The translations under genes were made by a program, and so were the position numbers. Positions 1 to 8,893 of a stretch of DNA of 64,000 bases are shown one piece after another (the stretch's first letter is position 1; the number at the start of each line of letters is the position of its first letter). The notes beneath the pieces were generated by a model. It was not told the DNA's origin and made no database searches. It was given only the letters and a program-made list of their open reading frames with translations. Source of the stretch: Takakia lepidozioides (lineage: Eukaryota > Streptophyta > Takakiopsida > Takakiales > Takakiaceae); NCBI GenBank assembly GCA_030704615.1, contig CM060731.1:58446756-58510755 (forward strand). Reading direction: 5' to 3'.

Positions 1-134
1 GTGACAACTGTGACAACTGTGTAACCCCCCTCTACAGTGCGCTGCTGTCACCCCTAAGGCTCCTGTTGGTCTCAGTCTGTGCAAAATTAAGGGTACCCTA
101 CAGATCTCGTATAAGTGTCTAAGTCCCCTACAGT
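1..134 (-). mobile_element. 3' LTR (5' portion) of deleted Ty3/gypsy copy A
   Basis: Read on the minus strand, this begins TGTTAGAGGACTG and matches the start of the complete LTRs at 7878-8893 and 12327-13334. Its right edge (plus strand ...CCTCTAACA) is followed immediately by the reverse complement of a polypurine tract. It is therefore the 3' LTR of a minus-strand element whose remainder lies left of the window. Confidence 0.85.
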
Positions 135-593
135 CCTCTAACATTACCCCTTCCCCCCTCAAAAAGCCGTGTCCTTACGGTTTACTGTTTTCGAGTAGCA
201 AACCTTTGTGAGTGAGCACCTTGTTGACGTTGATAGTTTCGTGTGGGCTGTGTGTACGAGCCGAGGTCTGTCTCTGGTTGATGGAGATGGTTGATCACTA
301 CCTGGATAAGTGAGGCCTTCTGGAGGCTGATATCGAGGTAATCTTTCCGGCATAGGAGATCCCCTTTGTTTCTTCTCTTCCATCTGAATTGCATAGTCTT
401 CTCCCATGTCAAAAGAATTCTGTGAAGAAACAGTTGTATCAGAATCCTCATCGCCTCTCAGGTGTTTTAATTTTTGAACTTTTTGTGGAATCATCTGGGG
501 CATACAATGCTGTCCTACCATGTCTGGAAGTTTTGTATTTTACAACTTGGTGTAACCGCTGAACAGCAAAATTGGTGTAGGCACTGAGCTCCT
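135..593 (-). pseudogene. internal remnant of retroelement copy A (end of the 3' ORF block)
   Basis: The minus strand carries the last part of the extra 3' ORF that is present in full at 6774-7781, followed by the polypurine tract. The two copies are clearly related but differ at several residues and in length at the C-terminus, so they are separate insertions rather than a recent duplication. The whole internal region between the LTR end at 594 and this point, including gag, protease, RT and integrase, is missing. Confidence 0.85.
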
Positions 594-940
594 TGTCGCG
601 CGGCTTTTACTCACCCATCCCTTCGCTATCCGAGGCGGAAACTCCAAGATAGAAGAGTTGGAAATCTCTAAGTACTCAGCCCGCGCAGAACAATCAGTCA
701 TGACCTACAGCTAGTGTATCATGGGGGTGTTTCCTATTTGTTTCCTTTTCCGCATTCATCTTAGCTACCTTACCATTGATAATTAAGTATCAGTTTGCTT
801 CATCAATTTATCGGTTTCCTTCACTCCTCCATTCAATCCACAGCTTCACTCAGATCTCTCTACACAGTGTGATTGTATCGTATAAGTATCAGATTATGAT
901 TTATCAGGTATCAGGCCGAAGCCATTGTGTCTCTATTCTC
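594..940 (-). mobile_element. 5' LTR (3' portion) of deleted copy A, cut by the assembly gap
   Basis: The plus-strand reading starts TGTCGCGCGG and follows LTR 12327-13334 closely until the N run. On the minus strand it ends ...GCGCGACA and is joined directly to internal sequence (AGGAGCTCAG), with no primer-binding site. The intact copy reads CAGACAAGGAGCTC at the same place (about 7425), so GACA is shared by both sides of the deletion junction. Confidence 0.85.
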
Positions 941-1440
941 NNNNNNNNNNNNNNNNNNNNNNNNNNNNNNNNNNNNNNNNNNNNNNNNNNNNNNNNNNNN
1001 NNNNNNNNNNNNNNNNNNNNNNNNNNNNNNNNNNNNNNNNNNNNNNNNNNNNNNNNNNNNNNNNNNNNNNNNNNNNNNNNNNNNNNNNNNNNNNNNNNNN
1101 NNNNNNNNNNNNNNNNNNNNNNNNNNNNNNNNNNNNNNNNNNNNNNNNNNNNNNNNNNNNNNNNNNNNNNNNNNNNNNNNNNNNNNNNNNNNNNNNNNNN
1201 NNNNNNNNNNNNNNNNNNNNNNNNNNNNNNNNNNNNNNNNNNNNNNNNNNNNNNNNNNNNNNNNNNNNNNNNNNNNNNNNNNNNNNNNNNNNNNNNNNNN
1301 NNNNNNNNNNNNNNNNNNNNNNNNNNNNNNNNNNNNNNNNNNNNNNNNNNNNNNNNNNNNNNNNNNNNNNNNNNNNNNNNNNNNNNNNNNNNNNNNNNNN
1401 NNNNNNNNNNNNNNNNNNNNNNNNNNNNNNNNNNNNNNNN
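941..1440. other. assembly gap (500 N)
   Basis: A run of exactly 500 N, the usual placeholder for a gap of unknown size. The rest of the copy A 5' LTR and the upstream part of the plus-strand element (gag, protease, RT) could lie here. Open frames crossing it are artefacts. Confidence 0.98.
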
Positions 1441-1609
1441 GCATGTTATGACTTAGCCATATTTTGTCCTGGCAGAGCAAGAGCAAGTGTTCCCATGGAA
1501 TTACCTGTAGGCCTGGGTAATTCCCTCCCGACATTAGTACCAGGCACTCCCTTTTTCATCAATGCCGTAATTTGATGCCCAACAAAATTTTCAATGTTAC
1601 TCCCCTGCA
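1441..1609. other. unassigned sequence between gap and RNase H fragment
   Basis: The frame that encodes RNase H downstream has stops here and does not look like reverse transcriptase. The minus strand has a short open stretch (VPGTNVGRELPRPTG-like) that I cannot assign. This may be another element fragment adjoining the pol remnant. Confidence 0.3.
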
Positions 1610-1891
1610 TTCACACTACAGAACTATAGCACAACGGAAAGAGAAGCATTGACAATGATCTATGCAGTGAAGAAATTCAGGCATTACCTGTTGGGTAAGA
1701 AGTTTATGTTCTATGTGGATCACCAGGCTCTGATATACCTGGTAAACAAACCTCTGATAAGCGGAAGAATAGCAAGATGGTTGATAATCTTGCACGAGTT
1801 TGAGTTTGAGGTTGTTTACAAACCTGGGAGACTGCATCTTGTGGCGATCACTTGTCACGGTTATCAACAGGAGAACCAGCCACAGGAATAG
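1610..1891 (+). pseudogene. Ty3/gypsy RNase H fragment
   Basis: This encodes the middle and end of a retroelement RNase H: an NYSTTEREAL motif, then AVKKFRHYLLG, VDHQALIYLVNKP and VVYKPGRLHLVA, which are typical of Ty3/gypsy pol. It hydrolyses the RNA strand of the RNA-DNA hybrid during reverse transcription. The N-terminal part and all of RT are absent or in the gap. The frame stops at 1889-1891 where the terminal DALSR-like motif would be expected, so this part is broken. It continues in frame +1 into the integrase linker. Confidence 0.85.
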
Positions 1892-3200
1892 ATGATCAAT
1901 TACCAGATGCGACTCTCTTTGCAGTGGAGGTGCAGGGAAGTGCAGATGACTGGTTAGATTGGCAGTGGCCAATCAGATACTACCTTGCTCATGGTCCGTG
2001 CCCACCTAGTTATGGTAAGGAGCAGAGGAAGAGAATCGCTATCAAAGCTTTACCTTATACTATGGTAGGAAGCAGAATGTATAAGCTAGGACCTGATGGA
2101 GTACTAAAACGATGCTTGTACCACCATGAAGTAAATAAAGTTTTGGAGGAAGTTCATAAAGGAGTGGCTGGAGGTCATTTTGGGAGAAGAGACTACCAGT
2201 AGGAAGATACTACTCGCAGGTTACTGGTGGCCTACTTTGTTCAAAGATGTACACGAGTATTGTCAGAAGTGTGATGAATGTCAGAGGCTAGGACCTTTGC
2301 AGAGATCTGGAAGGATGGCCTTGCATCCTACAATGCCTACGGAACCATTTCAGAAATGGGGACTAGACTTTGTTGGACCGATTAACCCACCAGCCAAGAA
2401 TACACGGAACAGGTACATCATTACAGCCACTGATTATACTACGAAATGGGTGGAAGCTAAAGCTTTGAGGGACAACACAGCCAAGTCCACAGCAAGGTTC
2501 CTGTACGAGAACATACTTACACGATTTGGCTGTCCCTTAGAATTTATCAGTGATCAGGGAAGTCACTTCATGAATGAGACCATTGAGTTGTTGACTAAAG
2601 AGTTCATGATTGTACATAGAAAGAGTACAACATATTACCCACAGGGTAATGGGCAGGCAGAGGCTACCAACAAAATACTATGCACTATCTTGGCTAAGAT
2701 AGTCAATGCAAACAGAACGGATTGGGATACAAAGCTGCTGACAGCTTTGTGGTCATACAGGACTTCATATAAAGTCACCACTAAGTATACACCATTCCAA
2801 TTAGTTTATGGTATGGAAGCCTTACTTCCAGTGGAATTCCTGTTACCTACCATGAGAACGGAGTGGGAAAAAGAATGGAATTGCAAGATTCCATTAAGGT
2901 CAGGAAACATGAATTATACCATGTGGAAGAAGTACGTGCTGATGCAGCTGATAATATGACCAGAATTCAGATGAAGAGAAAGGAACAGTTTGATGAAGGC
3001 AAGTTAAAAACTTTTAAGACGGGGGATTTGGTTCTATGGTTGCAGAAAAAGGAAAGATTAAAGCTTCTAAGCTTAAATCACCATGGAAAGGACCTTATGT
3101 CATACAAAAGATGTATGATAACAACACCGCCATGTTACAAACCATTAACAAAGAAATGCTGGGAAGAGTCAATGCCAATAAGTTAAAGGGGTACAGTGGT
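1852..3200 (+). pseudogene. Ty3/gypsy integrase, frameshifted
   Basis: Integrase inserts retroelement cDNA into the genome. From left to right: an N-terminal HHCC zinc-binding part (VHKGVAGGH then YCQKCDEC at about 2150-2290), the DDE catalytic core with D in GLDFVGPI, D in FISDQGSHF and E in GNGQAEATNK, and a C-terminal GPY/F module (WKGPYVIQKMYDNN, about 3080-3130). The reading shifts frame near 2190 and again near 2870-3040, so the copy is inactive even though all three catalytic residues remain. It lies in plus orientation between the RNase H fragment and the CACAGCC repeat. Confidence 0.9.
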
Positions 3201-3340
3201 ATCCATGACAAACCATTGCAGCATGATTTGCATGTTGAAACGCAAGAGCAGTTAAGGGCTGCACCAGTGTTACGAACGGAGTATGGAGCACTTGTCGCTA
3301 GGCCGAGCATATATGACCAGGGCGGGCAAAACAAACGTGA

Positions 3341-3612
3341 CACAGCCTATCACAGCCCATCAAGGCGAACCACAGCCTATCACAGCCCATCACGACGTGA
3401 CACAGCCTATCACAGCCAATCACAACGTAACACAGCCTACCACAGCCCATCACGACGTGACACAGCCTATCACAGCCCATCACGACGTGACACAGCCTCT
3501 CACAGCCCAGCACGGCGCAACACAGCCTATCACAGCCTACCACAGCGTGTCACAGCCTATCACAACCTACCACAGCGTGTCACAGCCTATCACAGCCTGT
3601 CACAGCTCAACA
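3341..3612 (+). repeat. 30-bp tandem repeat of CACAGCC units
   Basis: About nine units of a 30-bp period built on CACAGCCTATCACAGCCCATC. In one frame this reads as a ten-residue repeat (DTAYHSPSRR), open and continuous with the end of the integrase frame. Late units shorten to a 20-bp form. The same CACAGCC word forms long irregular tracts inside the LTRs. Confidence 0.9.
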
Positions 3613-3808
3613 CAGCCTACTAGGGTTACACGATCCATAGAATCAGTGACAGGTGGACGTATAATAACTTCAGGAAAATGGCTGACGGAAGAAAAGACGG
3701 AAACTAGTTTAAAAATAGACACGTGGAAGTCAGCGCGACACACAGCTGAGAAGGAAGTGCAAGAACAGGTGTCATAAAGAAAGAGGACAAGAACGGCCGT
3801 CAAAAGGG

Positions 3809-5089
3809 ATGAAAGGCGGGCCCATTAATGAATACGGAAAAAGGGGAACGGAACGAATGGCAAGTACAGTAAAGCGGAATTCTTGTCACATGTGTGATCC
3901 TAGTGGAGAAAGTCCACTAAAGAAAATGAAATCTAAAATCCAGTCACAACGGATACAGCCAATAGAAAACCAGAGAAAGAATCAAGAAAATGGAGGGAAA
4001 TTGAGCGCAAGAGGCGGCGTTGTTCTGAGTAACGGGCGTCTCGACGGGACAGACCATCAATGCTATAGCTTGGAAACTATGGAGGAACTAACAGACTATA
4101 TGCTCGCAATATTATTTACGCAGTGGCATAGACACGAAAGAAAAGAGCGGAGCTTTTCTCTTGAGCGATTCTTGCAAGCCCCGCAGGCTTACAAGAAATT
4201 ACCCATAGCTTTCTGTGGCAACCATACGTTTATGCTTTGTGCACTACAGGCTTTTCTGCAGTTGTTACAGCCAAAACATTTATGTGAGTCTAAAATGAAG
4301 AGAGTGAGAGGAATGGAGGAAATCAGGGTGAAGAGCACCACAATTCTGCAGAAACAAACGATTGCTACCCCACAGGCGATACAGATACTGAAGGAGCTGA
4401 GATTGCAAGGATTGCAAAGCATAGATTGGACATTACACCATAGAGAGTACATGTTACAATTTTTGCAGAACTCTGAGCCAAGGACAGGAACAACAACGGT
4501 GAAGGGAGTTGAATTAGCAATTACTCCCCTATACCTCCAGCAATTGTTTCGATTGCCAGCAGGTCAGGTGCATGTGGAGGAACACAGGGCAAGACTGCAA
4601 ATAGGGGACTTATTCCAAGAAGGGAGTTTCTTTAAAACTCAGGGTTATGCTTGTACAAAGGCTGTGTACCCAGGGCTAAAGGAGGTAGGCCAGGTATTGA
4701 ACGTTCTGATTGCCATGAAACAGAACCAACAGTATTTGAGCAGATCCTTCACGGAGGAAATACTCAAAGCCCTGAAAGGACAAGAGGTAGAATGGGCGGA
4801 CATAATGTACAACGCACTGGTGGAGGAGATGAAAAGATTACAAGGGACTACCGCAAAGTCTCCTATCATAGTGTCTGGCCCAATCATTGCTCAAATAATT
4901 CTTGATTCTGGCATACTTGATGCGCAAGAAAGAAAGGAGATGAGAGTGTTTGAGCCAGAAACCACTGCAATGGAAGAGCAAGGCTCTTCACACAGTGAGG
5001 GTGGACTAGCAGGGCAACCCGAGACTAAGAGGCAGAGACGGGGAAAGACTGTAATGGCGGATCCACTAGCTTCACGGATTCGCCCATGA
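3809..5089 (+). CDS. extra 3' ORF of the retroelement, first part (unknown function)
   Basis: A 426-codon open frame downstream of integrase and upstream of the 3' LTR, where simple Ty3/gypsy elements have no gene. The N-terminus is basic (residues 1-70). The middle (about 140-370) is leucine-rich and probably helical, including an ITPLYLQQLFRLP stretch that recalls the plant transposon proteins seen in Athila-like elements; I cannot prove that match. The C-terminus is acidic and low in complexity. It ends in an ATGA overlap with the next frame at 5086. An additional structural or env-position protein is the likely class. Function is not recognised. Confidence 0.5.
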   Translation: MKGGPINEYGKRGTERMASTVKRNSCHMCDPSGESPLKKMKSKIQSQRIQPIENQRKNQENGGKLSARGGVVLSNGRLDGTDHQCYSLETMEELTDYMLAILFTQWHRHERKERSFSLERFLQAPQAYKKLPIAFCGNHTFMLCALQAFLQLLQPKHLCESKMKRVRGMEEIRVKSTTILQKQTIATPQAIQILKELRLQGLQSIDWTLHHREYMLQFLQNSEPRTGTTTVKGVELAITPLYLQQLFRLPAGQVHVEEHRARLQIGDLFQEGSFFKTQGYACTKAVYPGLKEVGQVLNVLIAMKQNQQYLSRSFTEEILKALKGQEVEWADIMYNALVEEMKRLQGTTAKSPIIVSGPIIAQIILDSGILDAQERKEMRVFEPETTAMEEQGSSHSEGGLAGQPETKRQRRGKTVMADPLASRIRP

Positions 5090-6795
5090 ATGTTTCCAAA
5101 GCTCATGTGCAGGAAGGGGCACATCAGCATAGAGAAATACTATTACTGGAAGCAGGACCTTCAGAGAGGGAGGAGGAAGTTACTTCAGTATCACAACCAT
5201 CACAGCCAGCTGATCGGCTTGTCACAAGGTTACAAGTTGTCCATACAGCTCAACCAGAAATCATTGATTTGGAAAGAGAAGGGTTAGATATTCCAACTAC
5301 AGAACAGATAGTGGCAGAAATTGAGAAGGGGGACCTCCTCTATGAATATTCTGGTCTGGTCAAGGAGACAGAGATTCCAGAGGTGCAATAGTTGCCCAAG
5401 GGAAATTCTGAGGTGCATATAATACACACACCTGTGTCGGAGGTACCACAGGCAGCAGGTCATGACACTGCAGCACCGGTGATAGATGAAGTGGTTCAGG
5501 AAGAAAATCCGGTGGGACAATGGCCTGAGTGGTTCGTGAGACATCACACAGTTGAGGATCAGGAGGAACAATAGCAACCTCACCATGATGACCCTCAACA
5601 GGCAATGCTGATGAGTTCCATAGGCATGACACTTAATTTGTTGGGGACTTATGTCAAATCCCATGTTCCAACTACCCATTTGACAGCCTTGAGAGAGGAA
5701 CTCAGGAAGGAGTTTGAGGCTTGACTAGCCACTGAGTGTGCAAACAAGGTCGATGAAGAGGTCACTCTCAAGATGCAGCAGGACTTGGGAAATACAGAAG
5801 CGGCTTTGCAATTGGCCAAGGAACAATTGATTGAGGCAGGCCTCGCGCAAGACCAGTTGCACGAAGCACATAAGCAACAGCTATACCAAATGCAGGTGCA
5901 GCATGAAAGCAAGTTGCAAGAACTGAATGCACTACATACGGAGTTGCAGACAGTGCATGACAGAATGGCGATACAATGTGCTACATTCACAACTATGCTT
6001 GACCAATCTACAAAAGAAATAAACAGTCAAGCGGAAAAATGTACGAAGGCAGAAGAAGAGAATGTTGAGCAAATGAAGCTCATTGTTGATATGAAGAATA
6101 CAATATGTCGCAATGAGGATACTTTCAAGCAATACAGGCAGATTGAAGCTGATCAAGAGAAGCACATCGTGGAGTTGCAACAAACCATCATGGCCAAAAT
6201 CGCGGTCAATAACAAGGCTTGGAAGGAAGCCAATAATCTACTTGCTGCTTATGCGCATTTGGTTGAATCTCATGCGAAGCGCATGGAGGCTTTACAACAG
6301 CAGTTAGAAGTGTACAAGCTAAGAGATGAGCAAACTCTCAGGGGAACCACAAGCAACTTGGTGGATAACCACCTTATGCAGGTCTGGTTAGCACAAGGGC
6401 CAGTGGAGGGCAAAGCACCACGAAAGCTCACCCAAAGCGAGATGAATGAGCTCAGACTGCAAGTGCAGAACATTGCCACAACTACTATAGACAATGTCTA
6501 TAGTAGGATAGCAGAGTTACAGGAGGATGTAGACGGACTGCAGACTCAAGTGGAAGACCTCACTGCAAATATCGACAAAAGAGTCTATATCCCTCAGGAA
6601 CAGCTAATGGCTTCTTATTTACAAGACAAAACTTTGGCTTTTCAGTCTTCACAGGAGGTGCAGGAGCTGCCAATGATACAAGAGCCAGTACCACCAACAC
6701 CACAACAAGTCACTGTACCAGTAGCTGAACCTGTTGTTACTACAACCACACCGCAGCCACCACAGCCTGAGGTATGGGGCAATGCCTGCTTTTAA
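5086..6795 (+). pseudogene. extra 3' ORF, second part (coiled coil), with three in-frame stops
   Basis: One continuous reading frame interrupted by TAG at 5389-5391, TAG at 5572-5574 and TGA at 5722-5724. Each stop can be explained by a single C-to-T change (CAG to TAG twice, CGA to TGA once). After 5773 it is open for 340 codons, rich in Q, E, L and K with heptad-like spacing (LQELNALHTELQTVHDRMA), so a long coiled coil is predicted. The end is proline- and threonine-rich. It overlaps the next frame by 22 bases. It was probably one long protein with the flanking frames before indels; this is inference. Confidence 0.55.
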
Positions 6796-7781
6796 ACCCA
6801 CCTAAAACTCCAGCTGCAAGGGAGTACAGTAGGGCTATGATTATGCCCTTCAATCAAATTCCCATCATGTTGGATTTGGCTTGGAAAGAATTTAGTCCTC
6901 CGCAGTCATTCGTACATTACTACCAAATCATGCGTATTTGGCTGCCAGTGGCAACTAGGACTAAAGTTCTTCCGAACAATCGACATATTGAGGATCATCA
7001 CTTTGCACAGTACTGGCACGAGGCAGGTACCATGTTGAGGGAATTGATTGCTTTCCAGGTTGTACATGGACTCATTTATACCAAGACCAAGGAGGTAGCA
7101 AGTATTGCCATGGGATGCGGGTTATACTACGCTGCTTGTTTTCTGGTACGTTATCACATTGAGCAACAAAAGATGCAAGCACGCTTTCTGAGTTATTCCA
7201 GTGGGGATCATTGGGTATTACCTTCAGCACCACCTCATATGTACTTATATGACCCAAAAGTTATGATGCAAAAGGATTCTCAAATTCGTTCATGGTTTCA
7301 AGCGGCCTGGAACAATTTGTCAACACAGAAATTCGGCATTGATGATATTTTCTATAACGGACATGTGGCATGGAAATACTTGCACGCTGCACCAGTAATT
7401 GGTACCCCACTCACCTGGACAGACAAGGAGCTCAGTGTCTACACCAATTTTGCTGTTCAGCGGTTACAACAAGTTGTGAAATATAAACTTCCAGACATGG
7501 TAGGACAACATTGTATGCCCCAGAGGATTCCACAAAAAGTGCGAAAATTAAAACACCTGAGAGGCGATGAGGATTTTGATACAACTGTTTCTTCACCGAA
7601 TTCTTTTGACATGGGAGAAGACTATGCAATTCAGATGGCAGAGAAGAAGCGACGGGGGTCTCCTATGCCGGAAAGGTTACCTCGATATCAGCCTCCAGAG
7701 GGCCTCACTTATCCAGGTAGTGCTCAACCATCTCCGTCAACCAGAGACAGACCTCGGGCTCGTACACACAGTCCACCATGA
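6774..7781 (+). CDS. extra 3' ORF, third part (unknown function)
   Basis: A 335-codon frame ending about 100 bases before the 3' LTR. A hydrophobic run around residues 110-130 (SIAMGCGLYYAACFLV) could be a membrane segment. The rest contains many aromatic residues, and the C-terminus is basic and proline-rich. A second copy of the C-terminal part is present at 135-521 on the minus strand, showing that this ORF belongs to the element family. Together with the coiled coil before it, the position resembles env-like genes of some plant Ty3/gypsy elements. That is a suggestion only. Confidence 0.5.
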   Translation: MGQCLLLNPPKTPAAREYSRAMIMPFNQIPIMLDLAWKEFSPPQSFVHYYQIMRIWLPVATRTKVLPNNRHIEDHHFAQYWHEAGTMLRELIAFQVVHGLIYTKTKEVASIAMGCGLYYAACFLVRYHIEQQKMQARFLSYSSGDHWVLPSAPPHMYLYDPKVMMQKDSQIRSWFQAAWNNLSTQKFGIDDIFYNGHVAWKYLHAAPVIGTPLTWTDKELSVYTNFAVQRLQQVVKYKLPDMVGQHCMPQRIPQKVRKLKHLRGDEDFDTTVSSPNSFDMGEDYAIQMAEKKRRGSPMPERLPRYQPPEGLTYPGSAQPSPSTRDRPRARTHSPP

Positions 7782-7854
7782 AACTCTCAACGTCAGAAAG
7801 GTGCTCACTCACAAAGGGTTGCTAATCGAAATCAGTAAATCGTGAGGACACGGC

Positions 7855-7877
7855 TTTTTGAGGGGGGAAGGGGTAAA
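7855..7877 (+). promoter_or_regulatory. polypurine tract
   Basis: GAGGGGGGAAGGGGTAAA lies immediately before the TGTTAGAG start of the LTR at 7878. This is the expected plus-strand priming site of an LTR retroelement. Its reverse complement sits beside the LTR end at 134. Confidence 0.9.
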
Positions 7878-8893
7878 TGTTAGAGGACTGTCTGGGACTT
7901 AGACACTTATACGGGATCTAAAGGGTACCCTTAATTTTTGCACAGACTGAGACCAACAGGAGCCTTAGGGGTGACAGCAGCGCACTGTAGAGGGGGGTTA
8001 CACAGCCCGACACAGCCGTCATAGTCGTCACAGTCGTCAACAGCCGACACAGCCAACACAGCCCGACACAGCCGTCACAGTCGTCACAGTCGTCAACAGC
8101 CGACACAGCCAACACAGCCCGTCACAGTCGTCACAGCAGACACAGCCACACAGCCAATCACAGCCGACACAGCCAAACACAGTCGCACAGCCAGCCACAG
8201 CCCGTCACAGTTTCACACAGCCAGTCACAGCTTGACACAGCTGTCACGACCATAGGGAACGGAGAGCAGGACAGGGAACGACTGTGGGGAACAACACCTG
8301 CAAATGGAACATGTTAGTTCACGGACGATGGTTAGTGAGGGAAACGGTTAGAGCCACGGGTAGGAAGATAAAGGGAGAAACAGGGAATTTGAAGGGGGAT
8401 GATTCTGAGGAGGACTTGGGGGGTCAGGCATGAGAGGAGATCGGGCGGAGAGAAAGATGGGAAGCAAAAGATGGAGAGCACGGTGAAGGAGGAAAGAGGA
8501 TTAGTAGATGCTTGTTATAGGCAAAGCGATAGTGATGTAGTAGATCAGATTAGAGACACAATGGCTTCGGCCTGATACCTGATAAATCATAATTTGATAC
8601 TTATACGATACAATCACACTGTGTAGAGAGATCTGAGTGAAGCTGTGGAATAAATGGATGAGTTGATGGAATCCAATAGATTGATAAAGGAAACTGATAC
8701 TTAATTATCAATGGTAAGGTAGCTAACATGAATGCCAAAAGGGAAACAAATAGGAAACACCCCCATGATACACTAGCTGTAGGTCATGACTGATTGTTCT
8801 GCGCGGGCTGAGTACTTAGAGATTTCCAACTCTTCTATCTTGGAGTTTCCGCCTCGGATAGCGAAGGGATGGGTGAGTAAAAGCCGCGCGACA
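7878..8893 (+). mobile_element. complete LTR B (3' LTR of the plus-strand half element)
   Basis: A 1016-bp LTR bounded by TGTTAGAGG and GCGCGACA. A polypurine tract precedes it, so it is a 3' LTR. Its right end is joined directly to inverted protease-coding sequence of another copy (8894 onward), so no host flank or target duplication is visible here. It contains an irregular CACAGCC tract (about 7990-8245). Confidence 0.9.
7990..8245 (+). repeat. CACAGCC-rich tract inside LTR B
   Basis: Irregular repetition of CACAGCC separated by 3-5 variable bases (GTCACAGTCGTCA, CCGACACAGCCAACA). The counterpart in LTR C is at about 12985-13210 on the other strand and differs in the number and order of units. 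Confidence 0.85.

Noticed and set aside
776-1575. long open frames across the gap
   Set aside because: They are made of unknown bases and have no meaning.
3298-3543. cysteine-rich minus-strand frame (DRLCHVVMGC repeats)
   Set aside because: It is the reverse reading of the CACAGCC tandem repeat; no gene evidence.
3341-3612. CRISPR-like periodic array
   Set aside because: There are no unique spacers between the repeats; it is a simple tandem repeat in a plant retroelement.
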